Source: Flavobacteriaceae bacterium UBA2540 (GTDB taxonomy: Bacteria > Bacteroidota > Bacteroidia > Flavobacteriales > Flavobacteriaceae). From it: DNA of 42,360 nucleotides. Under the pieces are notes generated by a model that ran no database searches, had not been told where the DNA came from, and saw nothing but the letters and a program-made list of their open reading frames with translations. This document shows, in pieces, positions 24,537 to 33,971 of this stretch. How positions within the stretch are numbered: position 1 is the first letter of the stretch; each line of letters starts with the position of its first letter. Made by a program: the position numbers and the translations under genes. The stretch covers positions 1-42,360 of the forward strand of contig DDMS01000061.1 in NCBI GenBank assembly GCA_002340765.1, given 5' to 3'.

Positions 24537-25970
24537 TTAAAATTCTGCATTTTGAGGCGTTCTCGGAAAAGGAATCACATCACGAATATTACCCATTCCT
24601 GTCGTAAATAGCACCAAACGCTCAAATCCCAAGCCAAATCCTGAATGAACTGCAGTGCCATATTTTCGCAAATCAAGATACCACCACAAATCTTTTTCTT
24701 CAATGCCAAGTGCTCTCATTTTAGCGACCAAAACTTCATAACGCTCCTCTCTTTGGCTTCCTCCAACAATTTCTCCAATACCAGGAAATAAAACATCCAT
24801 TGCTCTTACTGTTTTTCCATCATCATTCAAACGCATGTAAAACGCTTTGATATTTGCAGGATAATCAAACAAAATCACAGGACATTTAAAATGCGTTTCT
24901 ACCAAAAAACGTTCATGTTCTGATTGCAAATCTGCACCCCATTCATTGATAATGTATTGAAATTTTTTCTTTTTGTTGGGCGTTGAATTTCTCAAAATAT
25001 CAATTGCTTCTGTATAAGAAACTCTTTTAAAATCGTTGTCAACTACAAAATGAAGTTTTAGCAATAAGCTCATTTCACTCCGCTCATTCATTGGTTTTGT
25101 TTTGTCTTCTTCAGTCAAACGTTGGTCTAAAAATTCCAAATCGTCTTTGCAATACTCCAACGCATATTTCAATACTGATTTGATAAAATCCTCTGCCAAA
25201 TCCATATTACCCTCCAAATCCATAAAGGCAACTTCGGGTTCAATCATCCAGAACTCGGCCAAATGTCTTGTTGTGTTGGAATTTTCAGCACGAAAAGTGG
25301 GACCAAACGTATATGCTTTTCCTAAAGACATCGCATACGCTTCAGCTTCTAATTGACCAGAAACCGTTAAATTGGTTTCTTTTCCAAAAAAGTCTTTAGA
25401 ATAATCAATTTTTCCATCTTCGGTCAATGGAGATTTGTTGTCATGAAACGTGGTAACTCTAAACATTTCTCCTGCGCCTTCCGCATCAGAACCTGTAATA
25501 ATTGGTGTGTTTACGTAGTTAAATCCATTTTCTTGAAAATATTTATGAACCGCAAAAGACAGTTTTGATCGAACACGCATCACCGCACCAAACGTATTGG
25601 TTCTTGTACGCAAATGAGCATTTTCTCTTAAAAATTCGAAACTATGTTTTTTGGGTTGAATAGGATATTCCTCAGGATTTGAATCGCCCAAAATCTCAAT
25701 TTTAGAAACCTGAATTTCAACGGACTGCCCTTTTCCTTGACTTTCAATAATGGTTCCATAAACAGCAATTGCAGCACCAGTATTAATTCTTTTCAGGGTT
25801 TCTTCGGGAGTTTTTTCAAAGTCAATGACACATTGAATATTTTTGATGGTTGAGCCGTCATTTAAAGCGATAAAACGATTGCTTCTAAAAGTTCTTACCC
25901 ATCCTTTAAGGATTATTTCTTTTAAAAGGGCACTTGAATTTAAAATCTCATCAACACGTAATTCTGTCAT
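24537..25970 (-). CDS. asnS: Asparaginyl-tRNA synthetase
   Basis: A 477-residue class IIb synthetase charging tRNA-Asn. The N-terminal OB-fold anticodon domain (about 1-110) includes GWVRTFRSNRFIALNDGS. The catalytic domain shows TPIITGSDAEGAGEMF, motif 2 FGPTFRAENSNTTRHLAEFWMIEPEVAF, and motif 3 GFGLGFERLVLFTTG near the end, followed by RDVIPFPRTP. The motif 2 and 3 sequences are those of AsnRS rather than AspRS. It is upstream of rpoN on the same strand and could be co-transcribed with it. Confidence 0.96.
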   Translation of the reverse strand: MTELRVDEILNSSALLKEIILKGWVRTFRSNRFIALNDGSTIKNIQCVIDFEKTPEETLKRINTGAAIAVYGTIIESQGKGQSVEIQVSKIEILGDSNPEEYPIQPKKHSFEFLRENAHLRTRTNTFGAVMRVRSKLSFAVHKYFQENGFNYVNTPIITGSDAEGAGEMFRVTTFHDNKSPLTEDGKIDYSKDFFGKETNLTVSGQLEAEAYAMSLGKAYTFGPTFRAENSNTTRHLAEFWMIEPEVAFMDLEGNMDLAEDFIKSVLKYALEYCKDDLEFLDQRLTEEDKTKPMNERSEMSLLLKLHFVVDNDFKRVSYTEAIDILRNSTPNKKKKFQYIINEWGADLQSEHERFLVETHFKCPVILFDYPANIKAFYMRLNDDGKTVRAMDVLFPGIGEIVGGSQREERYEVLVAKMRALGIEEKDLWWYLDLRKYGTAVHSGFGLGFERLVLFTTGMGNIRDVIPFPRTPQNAEF

Positions 25971-26471
25971 TTTTTCTCTGTTTGAGGTACGTAAAAAAAA
26001 TATTTTTTGAAACGAGTGTAAAGATACTTTTTTTGATTGAAAAACGATAAAGGAAAATTTAGTTGTTCATTTCAGCTTTTTTATAAAATATACTTTATTT
26101 TAAATATATTATAAAGGAGATTTTGTACCGAATTTTTTATCAGATACAAAACTAGGAATTACAACCAATTAATTCGAAACGTTCAGTTTCAATTAGTATT
26201 TTATAAAAATCAACATACCAATCAACAATAAAATATCAAAATTGTATTCAATCATTTGTATTATTAAAATTGAAAGTGAGCAGGGTAAATTGTAAAAAGA
26301 AAAATAAAATTATGAGATTTTTTTATTAAAGTGATGAAGACCAATGATATAGTGTCATTGGCTTTCTGATTTTTATTTGATTATTGATTTCATGAAATTT
26401 TTTGAAATTAATGCCCTTCAAAAACTAATAATTTGTGAGATTCTCCCTTAAAAAAATCAAAGTGAATAAAA
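25971..26471. other. 501-bp intergenic region with a small hairpin
   Basis: Very AT-rich and without a credible gene on either strand. It holds the asnS promoter-like box (26019-26026) and a perfect 7-bp stem CCAATGA / TCATTGG (26341-26347 and 26355-26361, loop TATAGTG), which could end the RND transcript but lacks a proper T tract in either direction. Apart from these I see nothing in it. Confidence 0.5.
26019..26026 (-). promoter_or_regulatory. Variant -7 box (TATCTTTA) upstream of asnS
   Basis: On the minus strand GTATCTTTAC contains TATCTTTA, 48 nt before the asnS ATG. The same 10-mer precedes lepA and clpP. Confidence 0.4.
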
Positions 26472-28841
26472 TTAATCTTCTTGATCTTCTTCAGGAATAA
26501 TCATCATTGCTGGTTCTTTGAATATTTTTTTATTGGCAATTTTCTTTTCAAAAGTCAATAATAATGAAGGCAATAACAACAAATTAGAAACCATGGCTAG
26601 CAATAATGTTACTGAAACCAGAGCACCCAAAGCAATCGTACCTCCAAAACTCGACAATGTAAACACTAAAAACCCAAAAAACAACACAATGGAAGTATAA
26701 AACATACTCACGCCAGTTTCACGTAAAGCTCCAAAAACAGAAGGTTTTATACGCCAATTATTGGCAATTAATTCTTGACGGTATTTTGCCAAAAAGTGAA
26801 TGGTATCATCTACCGAAATTCCAAAACCGATGCTAAAAACTAAGATTGTTGAGGGTTTTATAGGAATGTTTAAAAAGCCCATCAATCCTGCAGTAATCAA
26901 CAAAGGTAAAATATTTGGCAGCAAAGAAATCAGAATCATTTGTGGCGAGCGAAACATCCAAGCCATAAAAATCGCAATCAAAAGAATTGCTAATGACAAC
27001 GAAACAACCAAATTTGTAATCAAATAATTGGTTCCTTTGATAAAAACCAACGCTTTTCCTGTCAATGTAACTGTATATTTATCTTTGTCAAATTCTTTGT
27101 CAATCACTGTTTGCAAACGTTCTTGTATGTCATCCATTTTGTCTGTTCCAATATCTTTCATGAACGTTGTGATGCGTGCATAACGCCCTGTAGAATCTGC
27201 AAAACTTTTGAGCATTCCTGAGTTGGCACTTGAGTTTTTTGAATAGGAAAAAATGTAGTTTTGCTCCTGATTTGTGGGCAATTGATAGTATTTTGGATTG
27301 CCTTTATAGTAAGCTTGTTTGGAGTATTTTACCAAATTTACTACCGAAATTGGTTTTGATAGTTCAGTAAAAGTTTCAATACTTTCATGAATTTTATTCA
27401 TTTTTTTTAAGGTAGATAATTTCATCACGCCCTTTTCTTTTTTGGTATCTATCAAAATTTCTAAAGGCATGATTCCGCCAAATTCGTCTTCAAAAAAGGT
27501 AATATCTTTATAAAAATCCATGCTTTTGGGCATGTCTTCAATCAAACTTCCAGAAACTCGTATTTGATATACTCCAATAACTCCTAGAATAATTACGATT
27601 ACTGTGGCAAAATAAATCGTAATTCTTTGCTCTTTTACCTTTTTTTCCATCCAATTCACCACATTTTCAATCCACCTTCTTTCAAGATGGTTCAAATGTT
27701 TTGATTTTGGAGGTGGCATAAAACTATAAATAATAGGAATAATCAACAGTGCAAGAATAAAAATACTGATGATATTCAGTGAAGCCAAAATCCCAAATTC
27801 GCGCAACAAATTACTCTTTACAAAAATAAAGGTCGCAAAACCAGCAGCAGTAGTAATGTTGGTCATCAAAGTTGCATTTCCGACTTTGGTAATCACACGC
27901 TGCAAAGATTTTGCTTGATTTCCGTGTTTTTTGATTTCTTGTTGGTATTTATTGATGAGAAAAATCGCATTTGGTACGCCAATCACAATAATCAAAGGCG
28001 GAATCAAAGCTGATAACACAGTGATTTCGTATCCAAACCAACCTATAAAACCAAAAGCCCAAGTAACGCCAATCATCACTAACAAAAGCGTAATAAATGT
28101 GGCTCTGAACGACCTAAAAAAGAAAAAGAAAATAACGGCAGTAATCAATAAAGCACCCAAAACAAATAATAAAATTTCATCTTGAATGTTCTTTGCATTT
28201 AAAGTTCGGATGTAAGGCATTCCTGAAATTCGAACATCAACAAGGTGTTCTTTTTCGAATTTTTCAACAACAGGAATCAGTTTACTAAAAATAAAATCTC
28301 TACGAGCAGGCGTGTTAATCAGTTCTTTTTTGATGTATATCGCAGTTTGGAGGGTTCCAGTTTTTTTATTGAACAACAAATTGTCATAAAATGGCAATTT
28401 TTCGAAAAGCTGTTTTTTGATTGCTAAAACTTCTTCAGTGGTTGTTGGATCTTTTTCGAAAAGTGGTTCTAAAACAAACTGTCTTATATTTCTATCCGCT
28501 TTTAATTTCTGAACATCAGCAATAGAAAGTGTAAAATCTATTTCTTCTAATTTATTAAAACTATCAATCAAATGATTCCAAGCATTGAATTTTTTTGGGG
28601 TAAAAACAGTAGCATCTTTAATTCCAAGAATCACCAAATTACCCTCTTCACCAAAAATTTCTAAAAATTTGCGGTATTCTAAATTGACTTTGTGATTTTC
28701 AGGAAGTAGGTTTGCTTCGGTATATGAAAATTTCATATACTTTATTTGCGATGCCAATAAGCCTGTGATAATTGCAATGATCAATAAAACCAAATAGCGG
28801 TTTCTTAAAATAATGCCTGCAGCTTTCGTCCAAAAATTCAT
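26472..28841 (-). CDS. RND/MMPL-family transporter
   Basis: A 789-residue inner-membrane protein with 12 predicted helices in the RND pattern: one helix (about 13-30), a periplasmic loop of about 190 residues, five helices (about 220-375), then a second helix-loop-five-helix half (from about 405). The repeated GxGxxxD-type element around FSIGFGISVDDTIHFLAKYRQE contains the acidic pair expected for proton coupling. This is the stand-alone RND/MMPL type (as in hopanoid or lipid exporters), not a tripartite AcrB-size pump (about 1040). No fusion protein or TolC gene is adjacent, so the substrate is unknown, possibly a lipid or sterol-like molecule. It lies downstream of frr beyond a terminator and has its own -7 box. 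Confidence 0.88.
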   Translation of the reverse strand: MNFWTKAAGIILRNRYLVLLIIAIITGLLASQIKYMKFSYTEANLLPENHKVNLEYRKFLEIFGEEGNLVILGIKDATVFTPKKFNAWNHLIDSFNKLEEIDFTLSIADVQKLKADRNIRQFVLEPLFEKDPTTTEEVLAIKKQLFEKLPFYDNLLFNKKTGTLQTAIYIKKELINTPARRDFIFSKLIPVVEKFEKEHLVDVRISGMPYIRTLNAKNIQDEILLFVLGALLITAVIFFFFFRSFRATFITLLLVMIGVTWAFGFIGWFGYEITVLSALIPPLIIVIGVPNAIFLINKYQQEIKKHGNQAKSLQRVITKVGNATLMTNITTAAGFATFIFVKSNLLREFGILASLNIISIFILALLIIPIIYSFMPPPKSKHLNHLERRWIENVVNWMEKKVKEQRITIYFATVIVIILGVIGVYQIRVSGSLIEDMPKSMDFYKDITFFEDEFGGIMPLEILIDTKKEKGVMKLSTLKKMNKIHESIETFTELSKPISVVNLVKYSKQAYYKGNPKYYQLPTNQEQNYIFSYSKNSSANSGMLKSFADSTGRYARITTFMKDIGTDKMDDIQERLQTVIDKEFDKDKYTVTLTGKALVFIKGTNYLITNLVVSLSLAILLIAIFMAWMFRSPQMILISLLPNILPLLITAGLMGFLNIPIKPSTILVFSIGFGISVDDTIHFLAKYRQELIANNWRIKPSVFGALRETGVSMFYTSIVLFFGFLVFTLSSFGGTIALGALVSVTLLLAMVSNLLLLPSLLLTFEKKIANKKIFKEPAMMIIPEEDQED

Positions 28842-28855
28842 TAAAAAAATTTAGG

Positions 28856-28863
28856 CAAAGGTA
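28856..28863 (-). promoter_or_regulatory. Promoter -7 box for the RND transporter gene
   Basis: Minus-strand TACCTTTG is an exact TAnnTTTG match 14 nt before the ATG. It lies behind the frr terminator, as expected for a separate unit. The nearest TTG upstream is 24 nt away. Confidence 0.5.
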
Positions 28864-28884
28864 ATTAATTGTAAGTCCGATATA

Positions 28885-28916
28885 AAACAAAAAAGAGTGT
28901 TAAAAAACACTCTTTT
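28885..28916 (-). terminator. Terminator after pyrH-frr
   Basis: A perfect 11-bp stem AAAAGAGTGTT / AACACTCTTTT (28891-28901 and 28906-28916) around four A residues on the plus strand. In the minus direction it runs into TTTTTTG, so it ends the pyrH-frr transcript before the RND gene. Confidence 0.85.
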
Positions 28917-28938
28917 AATATTCGGTTATTGGATAAAT

Positions 28939-29493
28939 TTAAACGGTCATGATTTCTTTTTCTTTCACGACCAAAATCTCATCGATTTTTTTCACGAAAG
29001 CATCTGTCAATTTTTGAACATCGTCTTCAATAATTTTCTTTAAATCTTCAGAAACATCTAGTTTTTTAATCTCATTATTGGCGTCTTTTCTTGCATTTCT
29101 GACAACAACTTTAGCAAATTCAGCTTCTACTTTTGATTGTTTTGCCAAGTCTCTTCTGCGTTCTTCAGTTAATGGTGGCACATTAATCATGATAATATCT
29201 CCATTATTCATGGGATTAAAACCTAAGTTTGCCAACTGAATGGCTTTTTCAATTTCTTGCAACATTTTTTTCTCCCAAGGCTGAATGGTCAATGTTCTTG
29301 GATCAGGAGTGTTTACATTGGCAACTTGCGACAAAGGCGTTTGTGAACCATAATAATTCACTAAAACGGTTCCTAACATTGCAGGAGTTGCTTTTCCAGC
29401 TCTAATAGAACGAAATTCTTTTTCAAGATGCGCAATGGCATTGTCCATGGCTTCTTTTGCGGTGTCTAAAATAAAATCTACTTCGTCGTTCAT
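28939..29493 (-). CDS. frr: Ribosome recycling factor
   Basis: A 184-residue factor that, with EF-G, splits post-termination ribosomes. The typical sequence is present: MDNAIAHLEKEFRSIRAGKATPAML at the start, TIQPWEKKMLQEIEKAI, then LGFNPMNNGDIIMINVPPLTEERRRDLAKQ, the most conserved segment of the family, and a C-terminal long helix. It follows pyrH by 24 nt in the conserved pyrH-frr order. A terminator follows. Confidence 0.97.
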   Translation of the reverse strand: MNDEVDFILDTAKEAMDNAIAHLEKEFRSIRAGKATPAMLGTVLVNYYGSQTPLSQVANVNTPDPRTLTIQPWEKKMLQEIEKAIQLANLGFNPMNNGDIIMINVPPLTEERRRDLAKQSKVEAEFAKVVVRNARKDANNEIKKLDVSEDLKKIIEDDVQKLTDAFVKKIDEILVVKEKEIMTV

Positions 29494-29517
29494 CTTTTTT
29501 TTAAATTAAAGATTTTT

Positions 29518-30225
29518 TTAAATATTGATCAATGTTCCTATTTTCTCGCCAGAAACCAGTTTCATTAAATTTCCTGTTTTGTTAATGTCAAAAATAATAA
29601 TAGGTAATTTGTTTTCTTCACTCAATGTAAAAGCAGTCATGTCCATCACTTTCAATCCTTTTTTAATCACATCTTTAAAGGTAATATTTTGAAATTTAAT
29701 AGCGTCTTTAAATTTTTCAGGATCTGCATCATACACACCATCTACTCTTGTTCCTTTCAAAATAGCATCAGCATCAATTTCAATAGCTCTCAAAACAGCA
29801 GCTGTATCAGTAGTAAAATATGGATTTCCTGTCCCTGCACCAAAAATTACCACACGTCCTTTTTCTAGATGTCTAATGGCTTTTCTACGAATATAAGGTT
29901 CTGCAACTTCTTTAATTTCAAGCGCAGTTTGCAATCTTGTATATATATTTTCAGCTTCTAAAGCACTTTGCAATGCCAAACCATTAATGCAAGTTGCCAA
30001 CATGCCCATGTGATCTCCTTGCACACGATCCATACCATTACTTGCACCAGCAACACCTCTGAAAATATTTCCTCCTCCAATTACAATGGCAACTTCAATG
30101 CCTTTTTCCACGACCTCTTTGATTTCCTTTGCGTATTCTGAAAGACGTTTTGGATCAATTCCATAATTTCGATTGCCCATCAAGGCTTCTCCACTTAATT
30201 TTAAAAGGATTCTTTTGTAATGCAT
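29518..30225 (-). CDS. pyrH: Uridylate kinase (UMP kinase)
   Basis: A 235-residue hexameric UMP kinase of the amino-acid kinase fold, making UDP from UMP and ATP in pyrimidine synthesis. Recognisable elements are YKRILLKLSGEALMG at the N-terminus, VIGGGNIFRG, DHMGMLATCINGLALQ, VFGAGTGNPYFTTDTAA and KGTRVDGVYDADP. I chose the ATG at 30225 (MHYKRILLKLSG) because this is where homologues begin and because an exact -7 box lies inside the upstream extension of the frame (which reaches 30297). It heads the pyrH-frr operon and is divergent from tig. Confidence 0.96.
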   Translation of the reverse strand: MHYKRILLKLSGEALMGNRNYGIDPKRLSEYAKEIKEVVEKGIEVAIVIGGGNIFRGVAGASNGMDRVQGDHMGMLATCINGLALQSALEAENIYTRLQTALEIKEVAEPYIRRKAIRHLEKGRVVIFGAGTGNPYFTTDTAAVLRAIEIDADAILKGTRVDGVYDADPEKFKDAIKFQNITFKDVIKKGLKVMDMTAFTLSEENKLPIIIFDINKTGNLMKLVSGEKIGTLINI

Positions 30226-30275
30226 TTTGTTTTGGCTGTTAATTAATCCTTCTTTTTTAAAGGAATAAGGTTTTG

Positions 30276-30283
30276 CAAAATTA
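30276..30283 (-). promoter_or_regulatory. Promoter -7 box for pyrH-frr
   Basis: Minus-strand TAATTTTG matches TAnnTTTG exactly and lies 50 nt before the chosen pyrH start. It supports the shorter reading of pyrH, because the longer one would put the promoter inside the gene. Confidence 0.5.
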
Positions 30284-30383
30284 AGGTTTTTTTTCATTTA
30301 ACTAAAAAGTGATGAAATAGTTTTTCCAAATTTTTTATCATAATTTATAAAATCAATAGAACTGAAATAGCAATCTTGAAACC

Positions 30384-30415
30384 TTTGTAGCATCAAATAA
30401 AAATGATTATTTTTG
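30384..30415 (+). promoter_or_regulatory. Promoter for tig (TTTG - 20 nt - TATTTTTG)
   Basis: TTTG at 30384-30387 and TATTTTTG at 30408-30415 are separated by 20 nt, the best two-box match to the Bacteroidota promoter consensus in the window. Transcription would start near 30422, giving a leader of about 28 nt. Confidence 0.7.
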
Positions 30416-30449
30416 CACTCGATTTTTTAAAAAATAGAGAAATAGGAAC

Positions 30450-31766
30450 ATGAATATTAAAAAAGAAAACTTAGACGCTTTAAACGCAGTTATAAAAGTG
30501 GAGTTTGTTGAAGCAGATTATAAAGAAAAAGTTGACAAATTGTTACTTGATTATCGCAAAAAAGCGAACATCCCAGGATTTAGAAAAGGTCAAGTACCGA
30601 TTGGAATGATCAAAAAACAATATGGAAAATCTTTGATGATTGATGAAGTAAATAAAATGCTTCAAAGCGCCTTAGGAAAATATATTGTAGATGAAAAATT
30701 GGACATTTTAGGAAGTCCATTGCCAAGAATCAAAGATGATTTTAATTGGGCTGCACCTCCTTTTTCATTTGAATTTGAATTGGGTTTGGCACCACAATTT
30801 GACATTGATTTAGCAGCTAAAAATAGCGTTCAGTTGTATAAAATTTCAGCAACAGAATCTTTGATTGATGAAGAAGTTCAAAATATCCAAGCGCGTTATG
30901 GAAGAATGAGTTCGATAGATGAAGTTATTGAGCAAGCAAATGTGACTGTCACATTCGTAAATGAAGAAATGGAAATCAATAAAAAATCGACTTTCAGAAT
31001 CAATGAACTTAAAAACAATAAAAACGTTTTGATTGGAGCAAAAGTTGGCGATGTTGTTGCGTTGGAAACCAAAGGAATGTTTGAAGATGACCACAGATTG
31101 CAACACGTATTTGGCGTTTCTCATGACATTGTTCATGGTTTAGACATCACTGTTGAAGCGACTATTGAAGATATTACCAAAACAGAATTGGCTGATTTAG
31201 ACCAAGAATTGTTTGATAAATTATTTCCTGACAATAGCGTAACAACTGCTACTGAGTTAAGAGATAAAATCAAGGAAGATGCTGAAAAGCAATTTGAACA
31301 ACAAGCTGACCAACAGTTTTTGAATGACGTTATTGAATATTTAATCAACAATACTCAGTTTGATTTACCAGCTACATTTTTACAAAAATGGATGCAAACT
31401 GCTGGCGAAAAACCATTGACGCAAGAGGAAGCAATTGTAGAATACAACAAATCTGAAAAAGGATTGCGTTACCAATTAATGGAAGGAAAAATCCAAAGAG
31501 ATCACAATATTACGATTGATTATAAAGAATTGGTTGATTATGCAAAAGGGTTTATTCGCTCTCAAATGGCTCAATTTGGAAACTTAAATCCAGAAGAAAA
31601 AGAGTTAGAAGACATTGCTAACCGAATTTTACAGAACAAAGAAGAAGCTCAAAAATTACAATCACAATTGTTAAGTCAAAAAATATTGAAATTCTATAAA
31701 GAGACTGTAAATTTTGAAACGAAAGAGATAACGTATGACGAATTTATTGAAAAAATGTATCATTAA
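30450..31766 (+). CDS. tig: Trigger factor
   Basis: A 438-residue ribosome-associated chaperone. The N-terminal ribosome-binding domain includes the signature GFRKGQVPIGMIKKQYG (about residues 43-59), the loop that docks at the tunnel exit. The middle PPIase (FKBP) domain (about 150-245) is highly diverged, as is usual in Bacteroidota. The C-terminal helical substrate-binding domain runs from about 250 to 430. It precedes clpP and clpX in the classical tig-clpP-clpX order, though with separate promoters. Confidence 0.94.
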   Translation: MNIKKENLDALNAVIKVEFVEADYKEKVDKLLLDYRKKANIPGFRKGQVPIGMIKKQYGKSLMIDEVNKMLQSALGKYIVDEKLDILGSPLPRIKDDFNWAAPPFSFEFELGLAPQFDIDLAAKNSVQLYKISATESLIDEEVQNIQARYGRMSSIDEVIEQANVTVTFVNEEMEINKKSTFRINELKNNKNVLIGAKVGDVVALETKGMFEDDHRLQHVFGVSHDIVHGLDITVEATIEDITKTELADLDQELFDKLFPDNSVTTATELRDKIKEDAEKQFEQQADQQFLNDVIEYLINNTQFDLPATFLQKWMQTAGEKPLTQEEAIVEYNKSEKGLRYQLMEGKIQRDHNITIDYKELVDYAKGFIRSQMAQFGNLNPEEKELEDIANRILQNKEEAQKLQSQLLSQKILKFYKETVNFETKEITYDEFIEKMYH

Positions 31767-31825
31767 AATGGAGTGATTTTTTTTCATTCTAAGTATTCAA
31801 AATAGCACATAAACAGAATAGTTTG

Positions 31826-31833
31826 TATCTTTA
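31826..31833 (+). promoter_or_regulatory. Variant -7 box (TATCTTTA) upstream of clpP
   Basis: GTATCTTTAC at 31825-31834 contains TATCTTTA and ends close to 27 nt before the clpP ATG. It is the same 10-mer as upstream of lepA and asnS. This gives clpP a possible promoter of its own behind tig. Confidence 0.4.
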
Positions 31834-31860
31834 CAAATTAATTAAAAATACTTTACAACA

Positions 31861-32520
31861 ATGGATTTCGGAAAAGAATTTGAAAAATACGCAACTAAAG
31901 ATTACGGAATTAGCAGTACTTATTATAACCAAATTACCAGCAGCTTAACTCCTTATATCATGGAAGAACGCCAAATGAACATCACACAAATGGATGTTTT
32001 TTCGCGTTTAATGATGGATAGAATTATCTTTTTAGGTACTGGAATTAATGATCAAATTGCGAATGTAGTGCAAGCTCAGTTATTGTTTTTAGAAAGCGTT
32101 GACGCCAATAAAGACATTTCAATTTATATCAATTCGCCAGGAGGAGGTGTGTATGCAGGTTTGGGAATTTATGACACCATGCAATTCATAAAGCCAGATG
32201 TAGCAACAATTTGCACAGGAATGGCTGCTTCTATGGGTGCAGTTTTAATGTGTGCAGGTGCCAAAGGAAAACGTTCTGCTTTGCCACATTCAAGAGTGAT
32301 GATTCACCAACCAATGAGTGGCACTCAAGGGCAAGTTTCTGATATGGAAATTACTATCAAGGAAACCATAAAATTAAGAGACGAATTATACTCAATTATT
32401 TCTTATCACTCAGGACAGTCTTTTGACAAAATCCAAAAAGATTCTGACAGAGATTATTGGATGAAATCTTATGAAGCCAAAGAATATGGTATGATTGATG
32501 AAATCTTAGCAAGAAAATAA
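31861..32520 (+). CDS. clpP: ATP-dependent Clp protease proteolytic subunit
   Basis: A 219-residue serine peptidase that forms the double-heptamer chamber of ClpXP. The catalytic triad is visible: Ser124 in GMAASMGA, His149 in RVMIHQP and Asp198 in SDRDYWM. The oligomerisation and substrate segments INSPGGGVYAGLGIYDTMQ are standard. An N-terminal propeptide of about 25 residues is likely, because the conserved body begins near YIMEERQ. It is followed by clpX. Confidence 0.97.
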   Translation: MDFGKEFEKYATKDYGISSTYYNQITSSLTPYIMEERQMNITQMDVFSRLMMDRIIFLGTGINDQIANVVQAQLLFLESVDANKDISIYINSPGGGVYAGLGIYDTMQFIKPDVATICTGMAASMGAVLMCAGAKGKRSALPHSRVMIHQPMSGTQGQVSDMEITIKETIKLRDELYSIISYHSGQSFDKIQKDSDRDYWMKSYEAKEYGMIDEILARK

Positions 32521-32533
32521 AAATGGCTATAGT

Positions 32534-32588
32534 CTTTAAGCTTTTCGTAATATGCTTCATAATATTGCCTAAAGCCTAAAGCTTAAAG
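32534..32588. repeat. Inverted repeat in the clpP-clpX spacer
   Basis: CTTTAAGCTTT (32534-32544) and AAAGCTTAAAG (32578-32588) are perfect 11-bp reverse complements. The right arm is embedded in the phrase-like tract CCTAAAGCCTAAAGCTTAAAG. It ends 8 nt before the clpX ATG and has no T tract, so it could form a leader hairpin rather than a terminator. Confidence 0.6.
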
Positions 32589-32596
32589 TAAAAAAA

Positions 32597-33835
32597 ATGG
32601 CAAAAAACGATAAATTAGAATGTTCATTTTGTGGTCGTAAAAAAGCAGAAACCAATTTGCTAATTGCAGGCGTTGATGCACATATTTGCGATCATTGTAT
32701 TGAACAAGCTCATGGAATTGTAAAAGAGGAAATTTTACAATCCGTACAAAGCACTTTAACGAAAGATCTTACCATAAAAAAACCACAAGAAATTAAGACT
32801 TTTTTAGACCAATACATCATTGGTCAAGACGAAACAAAACGTGCCATGTCTGTGGCAGTTTACAATCATTATAAACGATTGTTGCAATCAAAAGACAAAA
32901 ATGATGATGTCGAAATCGAAAAAAGCAATATCATTTTAGTGGGTGAAACAGGAACAGGAAAAACATTAATTGCCAAAACAATTGCAAGAATGTTGAACGT
33001 TCCTTTTTCAATTGTTGATGCAACTGTCTTAACACAAGCAGGTTATGTAGGTGAAGATGTCGAAAGTATTCTCACCAGATTGTTGCAAGCGGCTGATTAT
33101 AATTTAGAAAGAGCCGAAAAAGGCATCGTTTTTATCGACGAAATTGATAAAATCGCTCGTAAAGGAGACAATCCCTCTATCACAAGAGATGTTTCTGGTG
33201 AAGGAGTCCAACAAGCTTTGTTGAAATTACTTGAAGGAACTGTTGTAAATGTGGCTCCAAAAGGGGGAAGAAAACATCCTGAACAAAAATTTGTGGAAGT
33301 AAATACCAAAGATATTTTATTTATAGCAGGAGGAGCTTTTTCAGGAATTGAAAGAAATATTAGCAAAAGATTAAATATGCAAGCGGTTGGTTTTGGTGCT
33401 TCTATAGATGAAAATCCGCTTGATAAAGAGAATTTATTGCAATATATCACGCCTTCTGATTTAAAATCTTTTGGATTAATTCCTGAGATTATTGGTCGTT
33501 TGCCAGTATTAACGTATATGAATCCTTTAGATGAAACTGCATTGCGTGCTATATTAACTCAACCAAAAAACTCGATCATCAAACAATATGCAAAGCTATT
33601 TTTGATGGATGATGTTCATTTTACCATTAATGAAGAAGCGTTGAATTTTATTGTCGAAAAAGCAATTACTTACAAACTTGGTGCAAGAGGTTTGCGTTCT
33701 CTATGCGAGGCAATTTTCACTGATGCCATGTTCGATTTACCAAGCACTGATGATAAAGTGTTGCATGTAACCAAACAATATGCCGAATCAAAATTATCAC
33801 ACGTGGCCTTAAAAAAACTAAAAGTAGCATCATAA
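32597..33835 (+). CDS. clpX: ATP-dependent Clp protease ATP-binding subunit ClpX
   Basis: A 412-residue AAA+ unfoldase that feeds ClpP. The N-terminal zinc-binding domain has four cysteines (Cys9, Cys12, Cys31, Cys34) for substrate and adaptor recognition. The AAA domain shows GETGTGKT (Walker A), the GYVGEDVES pore loop, IVFIDEIDKIARKGDNPS (Walker B) and TRDVSGEGVQQALLKLLEGT. The IGF-type ClpP-binding loop is present as VGFGASID-like sequence (about 260). Full length and directly behind clpP. A terminator follows. Confidence 0.97.
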   Translation: MAKNDKLECSFCGRKKAETNLLIAGVDAHICDHCIEQAHGIVKEEILQSVQSTLTKDLTIKKPQEIKTFLDQYIIGQDETKRAMSVAVYNHYKRLLQSKDKNDDVEIEKSNIILVGETGTGKTLIAKTIARMLNVPFSIVDATVLTQAGYVGEDVESILTRLLQAADYNLERAEKGIVFIDEIDKIARKGDNPSITRDVSGEGVQQALLKLLEGTVVNVAPKGGRKHPEQKFVEVNTKDILFIAGGAFSGIERNISKRLNMQAVGFGASIDENPLDKENLLQYITPSDLKSFGLIPEIIGRLPVLTYMNPLDETALRAILTQPKNSIIKQYAKLFLMDDVHFTINEEALNFIVEKAITYKLGARGLRSLCEAIFTDAMFDLPSTDDKVLHVTKQYAESKLSHVALKKLKVAS

Positions 33836-33896
33836 GTTGCTATAATAGTGTCAAGTCCTAAATAATTTATGCAGATTATTAGATAAATTTCAATAA

Positions 33897-33936
33897 ATTA
33901 AAAAATGTATCAAAAACTTTTTGATACATTTTTTTA
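33897..33936 (+). terminator. Rho-independent terminator after clpX
   Basis: AATGTATCAAAAA pairs with TTTTTGATACATT around a single central C (effective loop a few nt), flanked by A and T runs. It ends the clpX unit ahead of dnaG. Confidence 0.82.
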
Positions 33937-33971
33937 TTTTTTTTAATCTGCCAAAGAATCATTCGAATCCT

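Noticed and set aside
30226..30297. N-terminal extension of UMP kinase starting at 30297
   Set aside because: It contains an exact -7 promoter box and no conserved sequence; homologues begin at MxYKRILLKLSGE.
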